Positions 37,085-47,071 of a stretch of 64,000 nt of DNA are shown one piece after another. The translations under genes were made by a program, and so were the position numbers. Under the pieces are notes generated by a model that saw only the letters and a program-made list of their open reading frames with translations, had not been told where the DNA came from and did no database searches. Source of the stretch: Psychrobacter sp. bablab_jr014 (lineage in GTDB: Bacteria; Pseudomonadota; Gammaproteobacteria; Pseudomonadales; Moraxellaceae); NCBI RefSeq assembly GCF_016464015.1, contig NZ_JACDXT010000019.1, positions 62,001-126,000 of the forward strand, in the 5' to 3' direction. Every line of letters starts with the position of its first letter. The stretch's first letter is position 1.

Positions 37085-38908
37085 ATGGACAGTTTGCTGC
37101 CTTATTTTGAGCATGAGCTTAGCTTGTTTAACAAGCAGTCAAAGGCGTTTGCCAAAAAATATCCCAAAATTGCCAGTCGTTTATTGATGGGGCAAGATAC
37201 GGTTGATGACCCGCATATTGAGCGGCTGATTCAGGCGTTCTCACTTATCAGTGCGCGTATCAATAAAAAGCTCGATGACTCGTATGCAGATTTTACCGAG
37301 TCGCTGCTACAAGTGGTCTATCCTGATTACCAAAAGCCGCTACCCGCAACATCCATCGCCCAATTTACCACAGGCGTGCATGCCAGTACGCTCACAAACG
37401 GCGTACGTATCCCGCGCCACAGCAGCTTTAACACACAAAAAATTAAAGGCACGGTCTGTCAGTTCCAATCCACCCAAGATGTCACGCTCTTGCCGATTGC
37501 CATTGATGAGGTGGTCTTTGAGTCGTTAAAAGATCCGATATATTCAAAAGGCAGCTATCTAAATGGCTGTATCAAAATCAAAATTTCATTGACCAATCCC
37601 AATATCGATGCCACTTGCCTGATGCAGCATCCGATTGATTTGTATGTCGATAATGACGCCAGTCAAGGCACAAGCCTATGGGATTTACTGTACTGCGATG
37701 TCGAGCAGACGCGTATTCGCGGCGTCCGTGATATCCATAAAGCGGGCAGTCCTTTTACGCTGCTGGGCTTTGATCCTGAGCAGCAAATATTGCCTGATAC
37801 CAATGTCAGTAATGCCGCCTCTACCTTATTAAAAGAGTATTTTTACTTTCCTGAAAAGTTTAACTTTTTGCGGCTAGAGCTGGATACGCTGTGTTCAGCG
37901 CAAGATATTGATTCTCAAGGCTTTGAGATACAGTGCTTTTTTAAATTTGATAAAAAAGATTCCATCCGCCTAAAAAACTTGCAGCAATTGAGCGCAGGTA
38001 GTCTTAAGCTGTTTTGTACGCCGATGGTTAATATCTTTGATTGCGCGGCAAAACCCATTCAAGTCACGCATCAGAGCGTATATTACGACCTTGTCCCCGA
38101 TACCAATGCGCTGTATCAACATGAAGTGTTTGATGTCACCTCTGTCACCGCATCCAAAAAGCGCGACCATCAGCTATTACAGCATCGCTACTACTCGTTT
38201 TATGGTCTGAATCACCATGAGCAGCAAGGGGCGGGTCGCTATTATCACCTCAAGCGTGATAAAGATATGGCTGAGTTTCATCAAGGCTTTGAATATCAGA
38301 TTATGTTTGTTGATAAGCATGCAGAAGACGTCGCCAATACTTTGACGATGAGTGCCACCTTGCGCTGTACCAATCGTGATTTGCCATCACAGCTGCTGTT
38401 TGGGCAGAGCCGTGGTGACTTGTTTAGTGACAGTATGACAGGCTTTAGTCGTTTGACATTTTTAAAGCAGCCGACCCGCACGGTGCGTGTCAACTATACA
38501 GGCGATGAACGCTGGCGCTTAATCTCTTTATTGGGCTTAAACTTTTTGTCTTTGTCCGCACAAAATGCCGACCTGTTAAAAGAATACCTAACACTGTTTG
38601 ATGCGCCTGAAACTGCTGCCAATAAACAACTGATTGATGGTTTGGTCTCGGTAGAGACGAGCGTAAAAACCAAGCGCATTCAGCGCTATCCACAGCCAGG
38701 GTTCATACGCGGTACCGTCATTCATATTGGCATCCAAAAAGAGCCATTTTTAGAAGTTAGTATCCGCCAGTTTGCGCATTTATTGGCGGTGGTATTTGGC
38801 TACCATGCCAGCCTAAACAGTTTTGTGGAAATTGTGATGACAGATGCCGTAACCAAAGAGGAGATCTATCGATGTCAGCCCCGCAGCGGTTTTGCTCCTC
38901 TTATTTAG
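37085..38908 (+). CDS. tssF: T6SS baseplate protein TssF
   Basis: 607 residues, typical. Opens MDSLLPYFEHELSLFNKQSKAFAKKYPKIA, the family N-terminus. Landmarks FTESLLQVVYPDYQKPLPA and C-terminal region FLEVSIRQFAHLLAVVFGYHASLNSFVE. Forms the wedge complex with TssE, TssG and TssK. The 3' end overlaps tssG by 37 bases. Confidence 0.95.
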   Translation: MDSLLPYFEHELSLFNKQSKAFAKKYPKIASRLLMGQDTVDDPHIERLIQAFSLISARINKKLDDSYADFTESLLQVVYPDYQKPLPATSIAQFTTGVHASTLTNGVRIPRHSSFNTQKIKGTVCQFQSTQDVTLLPIAIDEVVFESLKDPIYSKGSYLNGCIKIKISLTNPNIDATCLMQHPIDLYVDNDASQGTSLWDLLYCDVEQTRIRGVRDIHKAGSPFTLLGFDPEQQILPDTNVSNAASTLLKEYFYFPEKFNFLRLELDTLCSAQDIDSQGFEIQCFFKFDKKDSIRLKNLQQLSAGSLKLFCTPMVNIFDCAAKPIQVTHQSVYYDLVPDTNALYQHEVFDVTSVTASKKRDHQLLQHRYYSFYGLNHHEQQGAGRYYHLKRDKDMAEFHQGFEYQIMFVDKHAEDVANTLTMSATLRCTNRDLPSQLLFGQSRGDLFSDSMTGFSRLTFLKQPTRTVRVNYTGDERWRLISLLGLNFLSLSAQNADLLKEYLTLFDAPETAANKQLIDGLVSVETSVKTKRIQRYPQPGFIRGTVIHIGIQKEPFLEVSIRQFAHLLAVVFGYHASLNSFVEIVMTDAVTKEEIYRCQPRSGFAPLI

Positions 38909-39867
38909 GCTCGCTACTCGCTGAGCCGCAGCGCTATGAGCTGATACAAGCCTATCGGTTGATTCAGCAGGCAGTAAACCGTAGTGAACAGCCGATAACG
39001 GTGAATTTTCGCGCCTCACTATCGCTCGCGTTTCCGCTCGCTGAGATTGAGTCTATGACTTTGCAGCCGCAAGAGTCGTGGGACAATCACCAGCCGAGCT
39101 TAGATATTTGTCCCAGTGTCATTGGTTTGACAGGTCCTTTGTCGGCAATGCCCGCGTTATATACCGATTACTTGGCGTCGCGTGTGCAACATGGCAAAGA
39201 CAAAGCCGCTGCTGCTTTTATGGACTTGTTCAATCACCGTCTAACCCAGCTGTACGTCGATGCCAGCTGGTTTTATCACTTGCCGCTGCAATATGAAATG
39301 GGCACGCAAAATGATAAATACCTGCTAAGCCTACGCAGCCTTGCACGTCAGCCTAAAAAAATATCAACGACCGATAGTCTGATTGCCTATGCAGGGACGA
39401 TTGCCCCAGGACGCTTGACGGCAGCCCAGCTCGCACACGCGCTATCACGTTTTTTAAATATTAAAGTGACGGTAGAGCAGTTCGTCGCGGAGTGGTTTGA
39501 CTTACCAAGCGAGGAACAGACGGCACTGGGCACGCAGCATGCGAGTCTCGGTGTATCCAGCTTTTGTGGCTCGCGTGTGGTGCAGTACGACAGCAAAATC
39601 AGGCTGATATGCCACCGTCTCAACGAAGAAGAGTATCTGCGATTATTGCCATCGGGGGATATGTGCCGCGTGATTGTTGATTTTGTGCGTAAGTGGTGCG
39701 GTATCACCCTTGCCATTGAAATGACGCTTGAGCTGCACAAACGGCACATTCACGGTTTACAGCTCAATAAAAGCAGTCTGGGCGGTTTGGGACAAGGCAA
39801 CTTCTTATGCTCAAAACCCGCGACCGAGCATCACCGCGATACCCGCTATCTACTGCCTGCAGCATAA
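38872..39867 (+). CDS. tssG: T6SS baseplate protein TssG
   Basis: 331 residues. GPLSAMPALYTDYLASR (GPxGxLPxxYT-like) and FMDLFNHRL are family motifs; SRxxxFxxxxV-like STDSLIAYAG and VVQYDSKIRL follow. GAGGAG at the right distance supports the start inside tssF. It lies 99 bases before tssH. Confidence 0.93.
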   Translation: MSAPQRFCSSYLGSLLAEPQRYELIQAYRLIQQAVNRSEQPITVNFRASLSLAFPLAEIESMTLQPQESWDNHQPSLDICPSVIGLTGPLSAMPALYTDYLASRVQHGKDKAAAAFMDLFNHRLTQLYVDASWFYHLPLQYEMGTQNDKYLLSLRSLARQPKKISTTDSLIAYAGTIAPGRLTAAQLAHALSRFLNIKVTVEQFVAEWFDLPSEEQTALGTQHASLGVSSFCGSRVVQYDSKIRLICHRLNEEEYLRLLPSGDMCRVIVDFVRKWCGITLAIEMTLELHKRHIHGLQLNKSSLGGLGQGNFLCSKPATEHHRDTRYLLPAA

Positions 39868-39966
39868 AGGTAATGACGATGTCCTTTTACCTTATCTGCT
39901 GGTTTCGTTCTTATTGTTAACGCAACTCCTTGTTTATTTAGCCATTATTTACCTAGGATATCTATT

Positions 39967-42765
39967 ATGAGCCAATTAAAAGCGGTCATTACGCGCCTCA
40001 GCCCAAGCTGCCGTCAAAGCCTACAACAAGCGGCAAAGCACTGTATTGAAATGGGGCATCAAGAGGTCGATGTCCTGCATCTGCTCTATGAGCTGGTTGC
40101 CACGCCAAATAACGATGTCGCTGCCATTTTAAATAAAAACAGCATCAATCAGCCTGAGCTGCTGGCTATGCTACAGGAGCAGCTAGAGACATGGTCGGTC
40201 AGTCCTGAAAGCTCGGTCGTCTTTAGCAGTCGTTTGATGGCGCTATTACAAGATGCGTGGCAAGTGGCGAGTACGCAGGCGAACCACAACGCCCAAGAAG
40301 CACAAGTAAAATCAGGGCATATCCTGCTGGTGCTGTTAAATTTTGATGACTATCAGCCACTTTTGGCAAGTCTGCCTGAAGCGCTGTGCTATATTGATGC
40401 GGCGATGCTAAAGAATGACTATGACAAAATCTGCGCGCAAAGTACAGAATCTGCATCAGTCGCTGGCGAGTCCGATGAGCCAGTAAACAAGGACAGCCAA
40501 CAAGCGTCTGAACCAGCAGCAACTGTAGACACCACTCAATCGGGTAATAATGACGCACAGGCAGCGCTCGATCAATATACTTATAACTTAACCGCTCAAG
40601 CACGCGCAGGCAAAATTGACCCTGTTATCGGGCGCGAATTTGAGATTCATCAACTGATTGATATTCTTATCCGCCGCCGTCAAAACAACCCTATCCTGAC
40701 AGGGGAAGCTGGCGTGGGTAAAACGGCAGTCGTTGAAGGATTGGCACAAAAAATTGTCGCTAAAGACGTGCCCGCACAATTGCAAGATGTGGCATTACAC
40801 ACCTTAGACTTGGGACTGTTGCAGGCAGGGGCTAGCGTCAAAGGCGAGTTTGAAAGCCGCCTAAAACAAGTGATTGAGGCAGTACAGTCGTCGCCGCAGC
40901 CGATTATTTTATTCATTGACGAAGCCCATACCTTGATTGGGGCAGGCGGCGCGGCAGGGCAAAACGATGCGGCAAACTTGTTAAAGCCTGCCTTAGCACG
41001 TGGGGAGCTGCGTACGATTGCCGCGACCACATGGTCAGAATATAAAAAATACTTTGAAAAAGACGCGGCATTGTCCCGCCGTTTTCAAGTGGTGCAGGTC
41101 AAAGAGCCTGATACCAAAACTGCGATTGCCATGATTCGTGGGTTAAGCGCCAAGATGCAGCAGCACTTTGACATCATTATCGAAGATGACGCATTGCGCG
41201 CCGCTGTCGAGCTGTCAGCGCGCTATATCAGCGAGCGTCAATTGCCCGATAAGGCAGTCAGCGTCCTGGACACCGCCGCTGCTCGCGTCAGCCTGTCAAA
41301 AACCTCCATTCCAAACGCGATTGATAAACGCCTTGCCACCGATAAACAGCTTACTCTGCATATCCAGCATTTGGATGACCAGCTTAAACGTGTGGGCAGT
41401 ACCGAGCTACAAGAAAAGCTGAGCCAAAAAATTGCTGCCCTTGATGAAGAACGTCAAGAAAATAAAAAATTTACGGACGCGATGACCACAGCATGGCAAA
41501 CGCAGCAAACGCTGAATCAACAGCTAGATACGTTAAGTGCTGAGCTGCGCGGTGAGCTGTCCTCAAGTGAGCGCTTGGACAAACAAGCCGAATATCAATC
41601 AATCGAGCAAGCCTTGGTAGAGGCGCAAGACGCGTATCACTTGGTACACGCGGTACTAAACGAAGTGGTGATTAAACAAGTCATTTCTGACTGGACGGGT
41701 ATTCCACTTAACGACATGGCGGGCGATGAAAAAGAGCGTGTGCTCAAGCTTGCGCCTGTATTACAGCAGCAAGTGATTGGACAAGACCACGCCTTAGACG
41801 CCATTGTAAAACGCATTCATACCGCAAAAGCGCGTTTGGATGACCCAAGTCGCCCACAAGGGATTTTCTTATTGGTCGGCCCGAGTGGCGTGGGCAAAAC
41901 GCAAACGGCGCATACCTTGGCAGAAGTGTTGTACGGCGGCGCGCAGAACCTGATTACCATTAATCTGTCAGAATACCAAGAAGCGCATAGTGTGGCATCA
42001 CTCAAAGGCTCGCCGCCAGGCTATGTGGGCTATGGTGAAGGTGGCGTGTTGACCGAAGCTGTCCGCCGTCGTCCTTATAGCGTATTGCTGCTCGATGAAG
42101 TTGAAAAAGCGCACCCTGATGTACTCGATTTGTTTTACCAAGTGTTTGATAAAGGCGTGATGGAAGACAGCGAAGGTCGCGTCATTGACTTTAAAAACAC
42201 CTTGATCTTACTGACCAGTAATGTTGGGTCATCGACCATCATGCAGGCGTGCCTCAATACCACAGGTGACAGTGAGCATGTTCTGCCTGATAGCGAAGCG
42301 CTCAAACAGCTGATCAATCCGCAGCTGTATAAGGACTTTAAACCTGCATTTTTGGGGCGTCTGACCACTATTCCTTTTTATCCGCTAACCGATGATGCGC
42401 TAGCAACCATTATTGATATCAAATTAAATAAAATCGTTGCGCGTATCCATACCAATTATGGTGTGGAGTGCCAGATTGATCCTGAAGTGATTGAGGTGAT
42501 TTTGTCGCGCTGTCATGAAGTCGATTCGGGCGCGAGAAACGCGGACGCTATTATTAATCATACTTTATTGCCGCAGCTTGCCAGTCAATTGCTCGCACAT
42601 GATGATACCAAAGGCACACTTGAGCGCATCACAATCAGCGTTGATGAGGCGGATGGGTTTGTTTATGAGCTAATCACCACGCCCGTCGTACCTTTGTCAC
42701 AAATGGCACAGTCCAGCGCGCACGCGGGTAGCAGTGCTACTGAGTCAGAGGAGGCATTGTCATGA
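39967..42765 (+). CDS. tssH: T6SS ATPase ClpV/TssH
   Basis: 932 residues. A Clp-N-like domain (about 1-150) is followed by two AAA+ modules: Walker A GEAGVGKT at 246-253 with Walker B FIDEAHTLIGAGG, and GPSGVGKT at 638-645 with LLDEVEKAHPDV. A middle coiled-coil lies between. ClpV disassembles contracted TssBC sheaths for reuse. The acidic, Ser/Gln-rich linker at about 160-195 is long. The start of tssA overlaps its stop by four bases. Confidence 0.97.
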   Translation: MSQLKAVITRLSPSCRQSLQQAAKHCIEMGHQEVDVLHLLYELVATPNNDVAAILNKNSINQPELLAMLQEQLETWSVSPESSVVFSSRLMALLQDAWQVASTQANHNAQEAQVKSGHILLVLLNFDDYQPLLASLPEALCYIDAAMLKNDYDKICAQSTESASVAGESDEPVNKDSQQASEPAATVDTTQSGNNDAQAALDQYTYNLTAQARAGKIDPVIGREFEIHQLIDILIRRRQNNPILTGEAGVGKTAVVEGLAQKIVAKDVPAQLQDVALHTLDLGLLQAGASVKGEFESRLKQVIEAVQSSPQPIILFIDEAHTLIGAGGAAGQNDAANLLKPALARGELRTIAATTWSEYKKYFEKDAALSRRFQVVQVKEPDTKTAIAMIRGLSAKMQQHFDIIIEDDALRAAVELSARYISERQLPDKAVSVLDTAAARVSLSKTSIPNAIDKRLATDKQLTLHIQHLDDQLKRVGSTELQEKLSQKIAALDEERQENKKFTDAMTTAWQTQQTLNQQLDTLSAELRGELSSSERLDKQAEYQSIEQALVEAQDAYHLVHAVLNEVVIKQVISDWTGIPLNDMAGDEKERVLKLAPVLQQQVIGQDHALDAIVKRIHTAKARLDDPSRPQGIFLLVGPSGVGKTQTAHTLAEVLYGGAQNLITINLSEYQEAHSVASLKGSPPGYVGYGEGGVLTEAVRRRPYSVLLLDEVEKAHPDVLDLFYQVFDKGVMEDSEGRVIDFKNTLILLTSNVGSSTIMQACLNTTGDSEHVLPDSEALKQLINPQLYKDFKPAFLGRLTTIPFYPLTDDALATIIDIKLNKIVARIHTNYGVECQIDPEVIEVILSRCHEVDSGARNADAIINHTLLPQLASQLLAHDDTKGTLERITISVDEADGFVYELITTPVVPLSQMAQSSAHAGSSATESEEALS

Positions 42766-43862
42766 GCCGTACGGTATTAACGGATATTGAAACCCTACTG
42801 ACGCCGATTGAGCCCAGTGACTACGGTGTGGGCGAGGACTTAAGCTTTGACCCCAGACTGGACGCCATCACGGCTGCCCGTATCGAAGACGACCCAGCAT
42901 TGGCACAAGGGGACTGGGTAACTGAGCTGCGCGTGGCGGATTGGGATTTTGTCAAGTCAGAATGCGTAAGCTTGATTACTGAGACCAGTAAAGACCTGAA
43001 AATTGCGCTGTGGTATGTGGATGCACTCGGTCACACCGATCACTTAACGGGTCTTAATCACGGTCTTGCCTTTTTGAACGCGCTCAATACAGAGTATTGG
43101 GCAGCGATGTATCCACCGCTCGATGATGATGACAGCATGGATATCCGTGCAGGTCTGCTGTCTTGGTTTGTCAAAGCGATGATTGATAATCTGCGTCAGC
43201 TGCCACTATCGGACGCCGCGCATCACAGCTATAACTACAATCACTTTTTAAGTGCGCGTGAGCATGACAAGCAGCGTCAGCAAAACCATGATGTCGAGGC
43301 GGGTCTGAGTGTCGGCGACTATCACCAAGCCATTCGCCAAAGCGCCCCGCATTGGCAGACCACGCTGTTTGATGCGTTAAAAACCATGCAAACGCGCTGG
43401 CAAGCACTGACCGATCAGTTAAATGATGTGATGGGTATGGACGCGCCTGTCTTTGCGCCAGTGACCGAGCTGCTTGAAACCCTAGACGCGCACCTTGGTC
43501 CATTGATTGCTGAGCACGCAGCGGCAGCAGCTGAGACAGCAATTCCAGTCAGTGAGGGTTTAGAAGACGCAGGACAGTCCAGCGCACCGCTGCAACCTGC
43601 TGTATCGGGCTTTAATCCTCAGCACAGCGACCACCTTACCAATCGACAGCATGCACTGACACAGATGGCACAAATTCAAGACTACTTTGCGCGCAATGAG
43701 CCACACAGCCCTGTGACTTTTTTATTAAAGCGGGCGATTGAGTGGGCGGATATGCCGCTGGATCAGTGGCTGGCACGGGTCATCAAGGACGAGCAGCAAA
43801 TGTCTTCATTGGTGGATATGATCGGTATCACACCGCCAGCCCCTGCTCATGAAGAGTATTAA
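42762..43862 (+). CDS. tssA: T6SS cap protein TssA
   Basis: 366 residues. ImpA_N domain features: LLTPIEPSDYGVGEDLSFD, GDWVTELRVADWDFV and LALWY-type helices ending YWAAMYPPLDDDD. The C-terminal part (about 290-366) is a compact helical domain ending PPAPAHEEY. It primes and coordinates tail assembly. ATGA overlap with tssH indicates coupling. Last tss gene before the MITE. Confidence 0.9.
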   Translation: MSRTVLTDIETLLTPIEPSDYGVGEDLSFDPRLDAITAARIEDDPALAQGDWVTELRVADWDFVKSECVSLITETSKDLKIALWYVDALGHTDHLTGLNHGLAFLNALNTEYWAAMYPPLDDDDSMDIRAGLLSWFVKAMIDNLRQLPLSDAAHHSYNYNHFLSAREHDKQRQQNHDVEAGLSVGDYHQAIRQSAPHWQTTLFDALKTMQTRWQALTDQLNDVMGMDAPVFAPVTELLETLDAHLGPLIAEHAAAAAETAIPVSEGLEDAGQSSAPLQPAVSGFNPQHSDHLTNRQHALTQMAQIQDYFARNEPHSPVTFLLKRAIEWADMPLDQWLARVIKDEQQMSSLVDMIGITPPAPAHEEY

Positions 43863-43916
43863 AAAACACAGCGGCATTGACTAGCAGATGCCGCTATCTA
43901 TATCGGTTATGGTCTT

Positions 43917-44090
43917 TAGGGCGTGTCTTCATTTTAAAAATGGTGATAAAAATGAGATAAATCACAGGCAAACAAGGAAAATAGCGCAGATAATATTGAG
44001 GTATTGACCAGCTATTTGACACCGTTTGCCAAAGATTTAGCCATTTTTAGCCTATTTAGTCGTAGACGTTTGAAGTGAAGACACGTCCTA
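43917..44090. repeat. MITE-like element, copy 2 (inverted relative to copy 1)
   Basis: 174 bases between TAGGGCGTGTCTTCA (43917-43931) and TGAAGACACGTCCTA (44076-44090; one mismatch). Its reverse complement aligns over its full length with copy 1 at 14148-14320, best at the ends. It lies between tssA and vgrG and fills most of that 368-base gap. Confidence 0.85.
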
Positions 44091-44230
44091 GCTACAGAAA
44101 AGTCATTAATAAAGACCATAGCCACCCAACGCATTACCTTAATCCTTTAAAAATCAGAGGCAGGCAAACGCCCACAATGTGATGTATGGGTCACTGCTCA
44201 TGACGTGAAGTCATTCAATAGGAGTCAATC

Positions 44231-47071
44231 ATGGTGTGGACACAGGCGCATCGATACCTACAGCTGCGTAGCGCACAAACGGAGCTGGCGCAAAGTATCA
44301 TCAGTGAGGCGTTCTTATTAGAAAGCTTGCTCGGGGCGGATATCCCTGATGCGGCGTATCAAGAAACAGACGCGCTGCCTGCGCCTGAACACTATCCCAG
44401 TCCTTATCATCAAGACCTACGCCGACTGTCTTACAAGGCGCGTACCGATGCGCTATTTTGCGGCTATCGCTATGTCATCACACTGGTTAATGAGCGCGCA
44501 GGGCTGTCGGTCGCGTCATGGATTGGTCAGGCGCTGTCTTTGCATTGGCAAACAGGCAGCATGCTCACACCCCGCCAAGTGCGCCACGGTATCATCACAG
44601 AGGCAAGTGCCCTTGGCAGTAATGGCGGTATGGCAACATATCGCATCGTGGTTGAGCCTGCCTTGTATCAATTGCGCCTGAGCGCGCACAATCGCCGTCA
44701 CCATCACCTAAGCTTGGCGGCCTTGGTAGAGGACATTGTCAGCCCCTTTAATTTTGATATAAAAATGAGCGACGTGCTCAAAGACTGCCACATACAGCAT
44801 AGCGTCCAGTACAACCAAACCGACCTTGCCTACTTGCAGCAGCATCTACAGCGCTTTGGCATCACAGGCTACTACGAGTATAGCGATAGCGCACACACCC
44901 TCGTGCTCGTGCGCCACGATGACAAAGCCTTGCACCCTGATGGCGATGACATCGCCGATACCCTAAGCCAAACCCCTGCGAGCATGGCAGACACCCAAGA
45001 CCGCATCACCATGCTACGCCCGCAAATCAGCGGTCATGTTAAAGAAACACATCTGCACCGTTATGACAACCGCCTACGCGACCGCTATAGCGGCAGTCAT
45101 CAAAGCGACACCAAGCAAGACGGCGCACATCAACGCTATCTGCACAGCCATACCCACATGGACAGCGATGCCCTTGAGCAGCTGGCACAGCGCCAGCAAT
45201 ACTATTATGAGCAGCGTGCCTATCAAGGCGAGCTACAAGGCAATATTCGTCATCTACAGCTGCCGCACAGCTATCACGTGGCAGGTAACCCCTTTGTCAC
45301 CGAGCCCATTAGCATCAGCGCCATCTGTCACAAGATAGACAACCACCTACCTGTAGAATGGCTCGGGCAATCGTATATCGACCCGACCACCTTGCAGCCC
45401 AAACAGCGCGGCAAAGCCAAGCTTAATAAGACCGAGCACACCCATCACATCATCGCGCACTATCAGCCGCACCCGTATCACCATCACATTCCCTACGGGC
45501 AGCAGCTCACCAGTTTAGGACAAGCACATCCGAGCCTGCATGGACTCATGAGCGCCAGCATCATTGCAGAGGGCAGCCAAGGCATCACCACCGACCGCAA
45601 CCACCGCGCCCATATCCGCTACCACTGGCAGCACGAAGATGACATGAGCATGGACGACAGCGCACAGTGGGTACCCATCGCAAGCCATGTGGTCGCTGAC
45701 CACATGGGGCAGACGCACCCACTACGCCATGGTCAGCACGTTTTAATCGACTTTATCGGTGGTGACATCACTCACCCTGTCATCGTCGGCAGCACGCATA
45801 ATGGTCAAGGCAACCCTGATGCCCAGCACAACAGCATCACCAGTGACAGCGATGCCATTGACGCCACCAGCCCCACATGGTTTATGAACCAAAGTCACAG
45901 CCACCCTATCGACGGCATCAAGACCCAAAGTATCGATAGCAGCCGTACAGGGGACGCTACCAAAGACAGCACCACCAATGGCTACAACCAGCTGATGTTT
46001 GACCTATATACAGGCAGTGAACAAATCAGTCTCTACAGTAGCAGTCATCACAGCAGCATGAACCTTGGGCAACTGTATCAGCAGACCGACCACATCCGAG
46101 GTCAAGCGCGTGGACAAGGTATCAGCATCGAAACCCAAGCGGCAGGCAGTCTACAAGGCAGCACAGGACTGTACATCAGTAGCGACAATAGCAAAGGGCA
46201 CATGAGTCATCAAAACCACAGCCAACTACAAACCGCCGACCAGCAGCAACAAGCCTACGCCACCCTAGCAAGCACCCATCAGCCTGTTGGACTAAAAGCC
46301 AACAGTGAACCACCCATGGAAGACGGCGAACCCCCCTATGCACAGGTTAGTAAAGACAGCACCGACACTGCCTTGAGTGATGCAGGTACATGGCAACAGC
46401 CGCATATCCTAATACACGCCCAGCATGATATGGGTATCTTTACAGGGCAGCACAGTCAGCAGACCAGCACGAAAAATACGCATAGCCATGCCACAGACAG
46501 CACACATCACCACAGCCAATCGCAGATCAATCATCTGGTCGCGGGCAATGTGCAGTACTACAGCAACAAAGCCCAGACGCACACCGCCGCTCATGGCGAT
46601 ATGGTCATCCAAGCGCATCAAAACGAGATGCGCCTAGACAGTGAGCAGATCCTACGCATCCATAGCCGCAGCAGTATCGACATCATCGCGCCCGATACAC
46701 TGACCCTAAAAGCGGCAGGTAGCGGTATTGAGATGTTAGGTGGCGATGTGACATTGATTACGCCAAGTCAAGCGGGCTATAAGGCAAGTAAGGTGGACTG
46801 GGGTAGTGGGGGTGGGGAGGGTGACGGGGGCATTCAATCAATTAGTTTAAGACAGTCCAGAATTATAGATGGCGAGAAGTTTTATCTAAAATATAAAGCT
46901 GAGGACGAACAGGGAAATCCTATACGTAACCGTGATTATATTGCCTATAACCATACCTCAGAAGAAGTGATCACGGGTAAAACGGATAATTTTGGATACA
47001 CTGAGCAGTTCATTACTGAAGAGCCAGCAGAAATTGAAATACATGTTATAGAGGGGCAAGATGATGGCTAA
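44231..47071 (+). CDS. vgrG: T6SS spike protein VgrG with C-terminal extension
   Basis: 946 residues; AGGAG before ATG. The N-terminal gp27-like region reaches about residue 400, the OB/needle region includes HDDD-type GDITHPVIVGSTHNG, and DUF2345-like repeats follow. A glycine linker (from residue 858) then leads to a ~78-residue extension (about 868-946) with GNPIRNRDYIAYNH and GKTDNFGYTEQF, resembling beta-sandwich adaptor tips that carry effectors. Base composition turns AT-rich right at this linker. The stop overlaps the effector gene by 11 bases. Confidence 0.92.
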   Translation: MVWTQAHRYLQLRSAQTELAQSIISEAFLLESLLGADIPDAAYQETDALPAPEHYPSPYHQDLRRLSYKARTDALFCGYRYVITLVNERAGLSVASWIGQALSLHWQTGSMLTPRQVRHGIITEASALGSNGGMATYRIVVEPALYQLRLSAHNRRHHHLSLAALVEDIVSPFNFDIKMSDVLKDCHIQHSVQYNQTDLAYLQQHLQRFGITGYYEYSDSAHTLVLVRHDDKALHPDGDDIADTLSQTPASMADTQDRITMLRPQISGHVKETHLHRYDNRLRDRYSGSHQSDTKQDGAHQRYLHSHTHMDSDALEQLAQRQQYYYEQRAYQGELQGNIRHLQLPHSYHVAGNPFVTEPISISAICHKIDNHLPVEWLGQSYIDPTTLQPKQRGKAKLNKTEHTHHIIAHYQPHPYHHHIPYGQQLTSLGQAHPSLHGLMSASIIAEGSQGITTDRNHRAHIRYHWQHEDDMSMDDSAQWVPIASHVVADHMGQTHPLRHGQHVLIDFIGGDITHPVIVGSTHNGQGNPDAQHNSITSDSDAIDATSPTWFMNQSHSHPIDGIKTQSIDSSRTGDATKDSTTNGYNQLMFDLYTGSEQISLYSSSHHSSMNLGQLYQQTDHIRGQARGQGISIETQAAGSLQGSTGLYISSDNSKGHMSHQNHSQLQTADQQQQAYATLASTHQPVGLKANSEPPMEDGEPPYAQVSKDSTDTALSDAGTWQQPHILIHAQHDMGIFTGQHSQQTSTKNTHSHATDSTHHHSQSQINHLVAGNVQYYSNKAQTHTAAHGDMVIQAHQNEMRLDSEQILRIHSRSSIDIIAPDTLTLKAAGSGIEMLGGDVTLITPSQAGYKASKVDWGSGGGEGDGGIQSISLRQSRIIDGEKFYLKYKAEDEQGNPIRNRDYIAYNHTSEEVITGKTDNFGYTEQFITEEPAEIEIHVIEGQDDG

